Source: Brasenia schreberi
Taxonomy: Eukaryota > Streptophyta > Magnoliopsida > Nymphaeales > Cabombaceae
Assembly (NCBI GenBank): GCA_036023115.1
Contig: JAYKKT010000086.1
Span: 10,803,501-10,867,500 of the forward strand
Length of the DNA: 64,000 nucleotides
Direction of reading: 5' to 3'
Position 1 is the stretch's first letter. Each line of letters opens with the position of its first letter. Below the pieces are notes generated by a model. The model was not told the origin of the DNA. It did not search any database and saw only the letters and a program-made list of their open reading frames with translations. The position numbers and the translations under genes were made by a program. Positions 55,747-64,000 of the stretch are shown here, one piece after another.

Positions 55747-58120
55747 TGTAAACACCCCGAAATCCCACAAATTCCTCGAAACAACCTGGTTTTGTAAAAG
55801 CAGCCCCAAAGGGCTATTTTGAGTCTAGAAACCCAGGAGCCTTCCAGACAACCATGTACATATGTTTTGAACTCTGTATTTCAAAAATATACAATATGGC
55901 TTTTAAAACCTTTTTAAAACATGTTTTGAGACCCCGAAGCAGCTTCGGCCTAATCCAGACAGGACCAGGAGAGCTAAGGAGTGCCCGGAACCGGAGCACA
56001 TGTCGAGCCCGACACAGCAACTCCCATATCAAATCCACACCCCCAGGATCTCGAACGTCCAAGACCCTGTTATCATCAAAACATTATTTGAAGTCATCTT
56101 CGGAAGGCGAAAACAGAGGCGGACGATCATGTTGGCGAAGACCCAATGCAGACGGAGCACTGATGCTGTAAGGCCCCGCACAAACCGTTCGTTTCGAACA
56201 CAGCTCAAAGGAGTCAGAGTTCAGTTTGGATTGGATCTGGACCATATATATCCAGATCCCAATCCAAACCCATGTATGGACTTGGATTTGGATTTGGATT
56301 CAAAAATCAAATCCAATATCCATATCCCACCGGAATGGGTGGGCTGCCACCCTTCTCACTCAGCCGAACCCACAGCTCCCTAACTACCTGTCACCACCTA
56401 GCCCTTTTAGTCCCATTCGGCCACCCTATCCGACTCCCTAAAACCTGCCCACATCACCCCAAGACACCTACCATACCCACTACCACCTGGTCCCATCACC
56501 TAGCTAGCTCCCTTCCCTTACACCACTCCTAGCCGCCCTAGCAGCCCACCACCACCAAACTCCCCTAGTCGGCCACTCCAACTGACTGTTGCTCCTTCGC
56601 TCGGCCAGCAACCTGCCAACCTTAGTTGCCACATTAGGTCTTCCTTTGAGCTTCCCTTAGTGCCATACTCCCTTAGTGACCCTACTTAGGTCCTTTAACC
56701 CAACACAACAAAAAAAACAGCCCATCTCTAGTAGCCGGCCACCTTCAAGGCACCTCTTCCGCGCACCAAGGACCTCCGGCCAGCACCTCCTCTTGCCGTT
56801 CAACCTCGTGGAGCTCCCTTTTGCAGCCCAAGGCGAAGGCCAAGCCCACGCTCAAGCAAGGCATCTTCGGACCAGCTATTAGTAAGTGCCTAACTCGGTC
56901 TTTAGTTGTATACTTGCTTGAGATTCAATTCGATACGGGGTTGTAATAAAGGAGCATAGTCTCCTCCCGCTTGTAATAACGTGGCTTGGCACACCCACAC
57001 ACGTGCACTCTCTTAGTTGTGCACGATTTTGAACACACACGGGCCTAATCAGCCCCTAATACATAAGTATATACATATACTTTCATTTTGTAGGGTTTTG
57101 CTTAAGTTGGGTGTGTTGTCTTTCAATTCAAGCACTCACACACATTGAGCCTTCGCTCTTATTTGAAAGACCCAAGTAAGGGCCGACCTATACTATTTGG
57201 GTTTCATTTCATGTCGTGTGTGTAAGTCTTTCAATTCAAGCACTCACACACATTGAGCCTTCGCTCTTATTTGAAAGACCCAAGTAAGGGCCGACCTATA
57301 CTATTTGGGTTTCATTTCATGTTGTGTGCGTAGTACTTCAATTCAAGCACTCACACACATTGAGCTTTCGCTCTTATTCCCAAGACCTTAATCAAGGCCA
57401 TACTGCAAGTTATATTTGGGTTTAATTTCATGTCGTGTGTGTAAGTCTTTCAATTCAAGCACACACCCACATTGAGCCTTCGCTCTTATTTGCAAGACCC
57501 GAGTAAGGGCCCATATACATACTCTATATACATATCTCCCTTCGGCATTTACATTTCAAGTCATTTCCCTTCAGTTATTTCCCTTCGGTTATTTCCCTTT
57601 GGCATTGTCTTTACATTTCGGGTTTTCCCTTTGGAGTAGCGTGAGTTTGCATTGCATCTACGCCATACCACGAGGTAGGACGCATATTGCATCAAAGCAA
57701 GCCCCGCTCGAATTCGCCCATGTAGTGGAGTGTTCATAACACACAAACTAGGTGGCCCATAAAGGGATAAAAGGAAAGACTTAGGCACATGCAAATCCAC
57801 GTGATCTAAAATCTGCAATCGCATCTAAAAGACCTGAAATTAGACACCTCGAACCGCTTCGTAGGCTTTCTATCCCAAAAAACTCGATTTTTGCAAAGCG
57901 TACAGACTGACCCTTGCGCATCGGTTTAAGAAGGTCTGCGACGACAAGAGCTCACTTGCTCACAGTCGCGACGATTAGAAGTCAGTTTAAAATACATCTT
58001 CGCTAGCTTAGGTAAGCTAGATGGCACGCCCTGTTTGCATAAATAGGCCTTAGACGCACGAGAGGATCCACTCCAAGCCCAGAAAAGGCGGGGAGGCGTG
58101 GGGATTTTCGCACGTCTACA
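55747..58120 (+). mobile_element. 3' LTR of element A, type I, 2374 bases
   Basis: TGTAAACACC to CACGTCTACA. AAACCGTTCGTTTCG near 56185 and the GGATCTGGA...TCCAGATCC repeat (56233-56260) are present. The stretch that holds the TATA box in LTR2 and LTR3 is missing (jump near 56328), so this copy may lack a promoter. Donor GT at 56882. The conserved GGGGTTGTAATAAAGGAGC block is at 56937, 108-base modules run 57120-57500, and U5 is at 57780-58120. Confidence 0.85.
57120..57500 (+). repeat. 108-base tandem modules in the 3' LTR
   Basis: Units start TTCAATTCAAGCACTCACAC and contain ATTGAGCCTTCGCTCTTATT. The motif positions 57132, 57240, 57348 and 57459 give spacings of 108, 108 and 111. Confidence 0.85.
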
Positions 58121-58124
58121 ATTT

Positions 58125-59794
58125 GTAAGCCAAGAGAGTTTTCAAAATATAGTAGATGGCATACTCCTTATGGGTGTCATCCTTGTATTGAGCCAATAGG
58201 GCTCCTAAAGCATTCGCATGCACAGAAATGTAAAGTAAAAGCGGTTTTCCTTGCTTTGGAGGATTCAAAACGGGGGGATTAACCGGGTATGCCTTTAGTC
58301 TCTCAAAGGACCTTCGACAGTCGTCATCCCATAAGAATTTCGTGCCCTTCCTCAACAGCTTATTGAAGGGTTCGCATCTAGTCGCCAGATTTGATATAAA
58401 TCGGCGAACGGACATCAACCCTGGAGGCTATGAATTTGGGTGAGATTGGAGGGTGGAGCCATGTCTATGATGGCTCGACACTTAGAGGGGTCGACTTCTA
58501 TACCCCTTTGGCTTACCATAAAGCCTAGAAGCTTTCCAGACTCTATCCCGAATATACATTTTTGAGGGTTTAGCTTTACTTTGTAAAGCCTAAGCCTTTC
58601 AAAAATCTTTTGCAAACATTCGATATGAGTGCATCGAGTTTTGGATTTTGCCAAGAGATCATCTACATACACTTCTACGAGCTCATGAATCTGATCATGG
58701 AAGATCGTAGTCATGGCTCTCTGGTATGTTGCACCAGCATTTTTCAAACCAAAGGGCATGACTGTATAGCAGTACGTGCCCCACGCGGTTGTGAATGCGG
58801 TCTTACCCTGATCTCGTGGACTTAATTTGATTTGATTATAGCCTGAATAGCCATCCATAAATGAAAACATTTCATGATTTGCAGAACTATCGACTATCAA
58901 ATCTATGTTTGGTAAAGGATAATTATCCTTTGGAGTGGCTTTATTCAGGTTTTTGAAATCGATGCATATTCGAATTTTCCCATTGGTTTTTCGAACTACA
59001 ACGATGTTTGACAACCAATCAGAATACGCAATGGGTTTTATAAATCCAGCTTTTAACAAATCTTCTAAACCCTCTTTGACTTGCGTGTGTACATTCGGGT
59101 GTATTTTCCTAAGCTTCTGCTTTATGGGTTTTACATCCACATCTAAGGGAAGACGATGTTCGACAATGCCGGGGTCTATGCCCGACATGTCTTCATACGT
59201 CCATGCAAACACATCTAAATAGGTTCGTAGAAATGCAATGAATGCTGATCTTTCATGTTCATGCAAACATGCGCCTATCTTGATGAGTTTGGGATTGGAA
59301 TCACTCCCTAGGTTTACCTCTATGAAATCTCCTCCTACTGAATTGGAAGGTCTTTCAAAATCGAGAATTATATGAAATTCTGGGAGCTCGAAAGTGGGAT
59401 CTTCCTCAAGGGGATCCACTTCTGGGCTTTGATCATTCTTGTGGGTTATAGACCCGAGGGAATTTGATGTGTGAGTTTTCAAAAGACCTGGTTTTGTACT
59501 TGGACTTTTAATTGATTTTGAAATTTTTGGTCTGGCTATGCAGACGACGTTCCTTTCGAAATTCTTTTCTTTTTCTAAAGTCTTACCGGGAGCAGTTATG
59601 TATAAAATCTTTTTGGTATTTTGTAGATTTTCGCTTTTTTTGGGTTTTTGCAAAACAAGAACTTTAGGAACTATACAAACTACCCTATTTTTGAGTTTTT
59701 GATTTTCCATTGTTTTTGGTTTTTGCAAATTTTCCATTTTTTTGATTTTGAGTTTTTCAAATGTTTTTGTATTTTTATGAAAGGGATCTTCCAT
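58125..59794 (-). pseudogene. pol of element B: RT and partial RNase H
   Basis: ATG at 59794 (MEDPFHKNTKTF). The frame is open through the leader, the RT fingers and palm (MPFGLKNAGATYQRAM intact, YVDD at plus-strand 58668-58679) and the thumb to about 58415. There the frame shifts; a second segment (58116-58418) carries the connection and the start of RNase H. The RT itself has no stop, unlike element A, but the polyprotein lacks integrase and everything after LLAY. Confidence 0.85.
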
Positions 59795-59798
59795 CAAA

Positions 59799-59818
59799 CC
59801 TACAAAGGAAAAACACTA
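59799..59818 (-). other. Candidate splice acceptor before pol (element B)
   Basis: Minus-strand TAGTGTTTTTCCTTTGTAG|G, five bases before the pol ATG. It corresponds to 50840-50858 in element A. Confidence 0.45.
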
Positions 59819-59825
59819 TGGGTTA

Positions 59826-62626
59826 GACTCAGAATAAGAGGTCTAAATCGTAGGTCTCTTCTAGGGTAGGCTCCAGGGCACCCTTGACGCAGGTGGTCAC
59901 AGGGGGTGGCTCTGGCGGTATTTTGGGAGTATAGCCGATCCCGTATCAGCTTGGGTTGGCCCTAGGAAGGATGGGCTCTAGGAGACCCTAGTTTTGTGCC
60001 CCTAGACTTTTATAGGGCGTATAGCCCATATTCAACAGCATGTTACATGATTTTTTGTTTTTTTAAAAATTATGATACAAATCGTAGTCCTGGAACTTGC
60101 TGTCTTCCATATCGTGCTCGTATGGCTTTTTGTCCAGGGGTTTTTGAAATAAGGGATGTTTGGGTCTTCCTAGAAGGGTTAGGAATGGGAGGGGGCCTGC
60201 TTTGAGCGGCCCCTTCACATACACAACCTTCCTAGGGTTGTTTAACATGAGCCTTGGTGGCTCGACCATGGTCTGCTCCAGGTTAGCCTCATGGGCCTGG
60301 GAACTCGACAAACAAGGGGAGTTTATGATCCCCTGAAGCTGAGGGTGACTCTCACCTAGGATCACCACGACTTGGTCCCTGAAAGGGATCTTGACACACC
60401 TATGGAAGGTGGATGGCACAGCGCACAAGCTATGTATCCAGGGCCTTCCCAGCAATAGGTTATAATGGGGGTGGATGTCCAAGACATAGAACACCCCCAT
60501 GTGTGTGATCTCTCCCGTTTCCATCGGGAGTTCAATCGATCCTAAAGGTCTAGACGCATTCCCATCGTATCCAGTGATAACGATAGGGCTTGGGTTCACA
60601 GAAGTCAAAGTGACTCCGATTTGGTACGCCACATAAAGTGAAAGGATGTTGAGCCCTCCTCGATATGAAGGGCCTGGTTGTGGGACTCGTAGGGTCTATC
60701 TACATCATCTTCCGAGAAAGTGATGGGCGATTTTGCTCCTATTGACGCCACTTGGTCAGACTGGGATTCAGGACTTATGTTTGAACTAACCTTAGCTCTT
60801 TCTAGAATTTTCTCTAGCACAAGTCTGTGCCTAGGCGAAGTTTGTATAAGCTCTAAGATAGACATGAGGATAGGAATCTTTGAAAGATGGTTTTCGAAAT
60901 CATAAGGGTTTAGGACGACTTTCCCATTGTTTGCTTTCGACAGAACTCTAGGAATACATGCTTTTGAGGGGCCAGGCACACTGACCACCTTTTTAGCACT
61001 TTGTAGGTGCGGGGGTTGATAGATCCTCCCGAATCTAGTCACTTCCCCCACGACCAACCTAGGGTTCGCACTTGAATTGGCTCTAATTAAGAGTTTAGGA
61101 GTACCTTGAAGTTTTAAAACTGGTTTAGCCGGGGATTCAGCTCTTGGTAGTCCCCGGATGACGACTTGGGCAGGCTTCTTGTAAAGTACAAGAGTAGACG
61201 AATAAGTGGGTCGACCAGACTCTGACGATTGCGCTAGATTTTTCGAAAAGGTGAGGGTACATACCTCCTTTCCTTTCCCACTACTACTGGCATGCTTGGA
61301 AAAGAGTTCTTTGAAGATAGCTTGAGTTGGCTCAGGTTTTGCAGTGACCTAGAGCCGGCCCTCCGCTATCAAGTTCTCGATTTTGTTTAAAGGGAGAAAC
61401 AACGCTTTGTATCATGGCCTTTGAGCCGATGATACTTGCAAAAATGATTTAAATATCCCCCTTTTGAAGTGACTCCCTCGGGGATTTCAGGAAGTTCAAT
61501 CATGCCTTGGGCAAGTAGGAGGTCTAGGACCTCCGACACAGGTTGCCCCAGTGGTGTGTACTCCCATTTTTCGATAGGTTTTTGAAAATTTCTCTCCCTT
61601 TTGTTTTCTAATTTTTCAAAATTCTTTGAAGTGCCCACCAAACCTAGATCCACCCGGACATTGGCGATTTTATGGGGCTTTGCCCCATTGTCCATCGTGG
61701 GTAGCTCATAAGTGATGGGCTTTTCCAAGCGGGTCTTGGAAACGGCACTTCCTTTCCACAAATGATCGTATATCCCCTTTTTCAAGTTTGTTTCGAAAAG
61801 GGACGCTTTTTTGATCAACTTATGGAAAGTTGAGATTTCATGGAGCGAGAGAAGGGTCTTTAGCTCACTTTTAAAATTATCCAGGATGAGCATGACTGCG
61901 CATCCTTCGGATATTGGCTCTCGCACTTGGCCCAAAAGGGACCTCCATCGAATAATGAAGGCATGTACGTCTTCATTCATGCCTTGCTTCATATCCCTTA
62001 AAGTATTTAAAGTCGGCGTGACTTCTACGTTATGTGGAAATCTTTCATGAAGCAGATCGCTAACTCTTCAAAAGTAGCGAACTGACTTAAATCGTAGGAA
62101 GCCAGCCATTTGGCAGCTGTGCCTTTAAGGGATAAAGGGAACCAATACACCCATTTCATCGAGTCCTTTTTCTTTTTATGGGCTCGACGCGAGAAAAGTT
62201 GCAAGTGAGACCCAGGGTCTCCCATGCCATCATACCGATGGAAGTTCGGTATTTCATCATCACTATCTGTTTCGTAATCCATAGGAAGGAAATCAGATAA
62301 GGCGTAACTCCGTTTCTCTTTATTTTGCCCTTTCAGCAGCTGCTGTAGGGCTTTACAGTCTCGTGGTATTGGTTGCCTTCCATTATGGAGGCCTCTTTGT
62401 GCTTGCGAGGTTTTTCAGTTTTTTTCTTGGCCCTTTGTTCACCATTCGATGAACATGAATCGCCTACTTCAGCCTCTTGGCTGAGAGCATCGATTTTGGC
62501 CTCGAATTCCCTTCTCAAGTCTTCTATCTCATCTAGTTTGATTTTATTTTTCAAAATCCTCCTAGAGTGAGAACTTGATGCGCATGAGCCTTGGCTCGAC
62601 ACTTCACTTGGGTTGGATTTTGACAT
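59826..62626 (-). pseudogene. gag-pro of element B (multiple frameshifts)
   Basis: ATG at 62626 in the same context as in element A. Frame breaks occur near 62340, 62030, 61390 (two-base loss just after the zinc knuckle, giving a stop) and 60660. At 60660 about 49 bases are missing between GAGG repeats; the deletion removes the protease Asp and its DGGGG loop. The C-terminal part (60063-60632) is open and still reads GRPWIHSLCAVPSTFHR. Copy B can make neither a complete gag nor an active protease. Confidence 0.85.
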
Positions 62627-62751
62627 GCTTTCAAGCTTTTCAAAATTCCTACGTATGAAGTAAAATAAAGAAAGAGTTAAAAACAATACCTTTTGGAAAA
62701 TGTATTTTCGCAAGATTTCCTAAGGTAACTCGATTTTAAAAGACTCACGTC

Positions 62752-64000
62752 TGTAAACACCCCGAAATCCCACGAATTTCTCAAACCAACCTGGTTTTGT
62801 AAAAGCAGCCCCAAAGGGCCATTTTGAGTTTGGAAACCCAGGAGCCTTCCAGGCAACCCTGTACATATGTTTTAAACTTTATATGTTTTAAATATGTATA
62901 ATATGTTTTAAAAACTGTTAAAATATGTTTTGAAACCCCACAAAGCAAGCTTGGCCTGATCAAAGTAGGACCAGGAGAGCCCAGAACCGGAGCACATGTC
63001 GAGCCCGGCACAGCAACTCTCGTATTAAATCCACCCCAGGATCTCGAACGTCCAAGACCCTGTTATCAGCAAAACATCACTTGAAATCAGCTTCAGAAGG
63101 TGAAAACAGAAGCGGACGATCATGTTGGCGAAGACCCAACGCAGACGGAGTACTGATGCTGTCAGACCCCGCACAAACCGTTCGTTTTGAACACAGCATG
63201 AAGGAGTCAGAATTCAGTTTGGATCGGATCTGGACCATATATATCCAGATCCCAATCCAAACGTATGCGTGGATTTGGATTTGGATCCAGAGATCCAATC
63301 CAATATCCACATCCATGGCCCACATCACCTTCTCATAAATGGAGGTGGGGCCCACTTGAAATTCACGTGGGATTATGGGCATGAGAGAGAGTGGGGGAGG
63401 ATATGATTTGTGAGTGATTGTAATTAAGCTTGACTTGTGTGTCAAGTTTGGGGTTAATCATGTGGGTTAGCCTAATTAGCATGGGTTTAAGCTTGTAATT
63501 AGCCAAAACCTAACCTAGGGCAGCACCAACATGATGCAACAAGGTCTATGGGTTATGCAAAGGGAGCTCCCTAACCCAATCCTAATAAAAAACCCCTAAT
63601 CCTAGCCTTTTACCCTAATCCCGTCCTAAACCTAGCCTAATCACCTAACCCACTTCCCTAATCCCGGCCTAATCCCAACCTAATCACCTAACCCACCTCC
63701 CTAATCCTTCCCTAAACATAGCTTAATTTCCTTAAACCTAACCTAATCCTAGCCTAATCACCTAACCCACCTCACTAAACCTCACCCCAAAACCAACCCA
63801 CCTAGCTAAGCCCTAAACCCCTCAACCACCCCACCTAAACCTAGCACACCATATACCCAAACCCCTTGTATTAAAATATCTGGCCCCTCCTCAAAACCAG
63901 CCCACCTTATAACAACACCACCACCACCCAAACCACCTTACCACCCTCCTCAAAACCAGCCTCCACCGCCTCTTGAAAAAGTATATAAACCCCCCCTAGT
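62752..64000 (+). mobile_element. Type I gypsy LTR, cut by the window end
   Basis: TGTAAACACCCCGAAATCCC start. AAACCGTTCGTTTTG is near 63176 and GGATCTGGA...TCCAGATCC at 63224-63252. CCTAATCC-type repeats run 63590-63800, and a TATA box TATATAAAC is at 63982-63990. Closest to LTR2, LTR3 and the element A 3' LTR. R/U5 lies beyond the window. Confidence 0.85.

Larger units (their letters stand above)
46058..58120 (+). mobile_element. Element A: Tat-lineage Ty3/gypsy element, near complete but dead and mosaic
   Basis: Order: 5' LTR, primer-binding site, gag-pro, pol (RT, RNase H, archaeal-type RNase H, integrase), 1.17 kb noncoding tail, polypurine tract, 3' LTR. The two LTRs match closely only in their last 340 bases; upstream they belong to different subfamilies. 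The flanks CTCAT (46053-46057) and ATTTG (58121-58125) do not form a duplication. It is therefore a recombinant of at least two insertions. gag-pro has a frameshift and pol has two stops. Confidence 0.85.
58121..62751 (-). mobile_element. Element B: inverted gypsy internal region without LTRs of its own
   Basis: A minus-strand gag-pro-pol closely similar to element A. It begins (right side) within the last bases of the primer-binding site (GACGTGAG, 62743-62750). It ends in the first RNase H at 58121, next to the LTR end at 58120. It lies between two plus-strand LTRs (55747-58120 and 62752 onward), so its orientation is opposite to theirs. The second RNase H and the integrase are missing. Confidence 0.85.

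Noticed and set aside
57120..57500. Regular 108-base repeats as a CRISPR-like array.
   Set aside because: The whole unit repeats, spacers included. It lies in an LTR of a plant genome, and no cas genes exist.

Overview
This is nuclear DNA of a flowering plant; the sequence does not narrow the species further. The window holds one identifiable host gene in a sea of nested retrotransposons. The host gene is an OBERON4/TITANIA-type PHD protein on the minus strand (CDS 34896-43250). It has a 3.1 kb first exon, one 4.67 kb intron and a short second exon, and the predicted joined product is 1229 residues.

Most of the rest belongs to one Ty3/gypsy family of the Tat lineage, recognised by RT followed by a degenerate RNase H, a second archaeal-type RNase H, and integrase. 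Its LTRs run TGTAAACACC...TCTACA and its primer-binding site starts TGGCACGCCC. Layout: 1-423 antisense pol scrap; 424-1356 3' noncoding internal region with polypurine tract; 1357-9751 an LTR holding a nested LTR pair with an AATTC target duplication; 9752-13064 two truncated minus-strand LTRs; 13065-15972 a minus-strand gag-pro region without pol; 15973-17467 two LTR ends head to head, forming a large imperfect palindrome; 18472-18975 a short hAT-like element; 19853-23335 an RTE LINE interrupted by a deleted gypsy copy (TATGC duplication); 23345-24000 a copia relic; 25017-26790 a probable old LTR; 28408-31939 a 3.5 kb solo LTR (CTGAC duplication) next to a BED-finger relic; 33075-33870 a second RTE relic; 34896-43250 the host gene with a third RTE relic in its intron; 46058-58120 the most complete gypsy copy (A); 58121-62751 a second gag-pro-pol copy (B) inverted between two plus-strand LTRs; 62752-64000 another LTR running off the window.

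All gypsy coding regions carry stops, frameshifts or deletions except one 560-codon gag-pro frame at 13133-14815. Comparing the eight or so LTRs with each other exposes conserved noncoding signals: a U5 RNA structure supported by covariation, a second U5 hairpin followed by a copy of the primer-binding-site core, a hairpin against the polypurine tract, splice donors in every LTR that retains a TATA box and leader, and splice-acceptor-like sites before the gag and pol ATGs. Together they suggest a family that separates genomic RNA from gag and pol messages by splicing. That model is inference; the shared motifs are visible directly.
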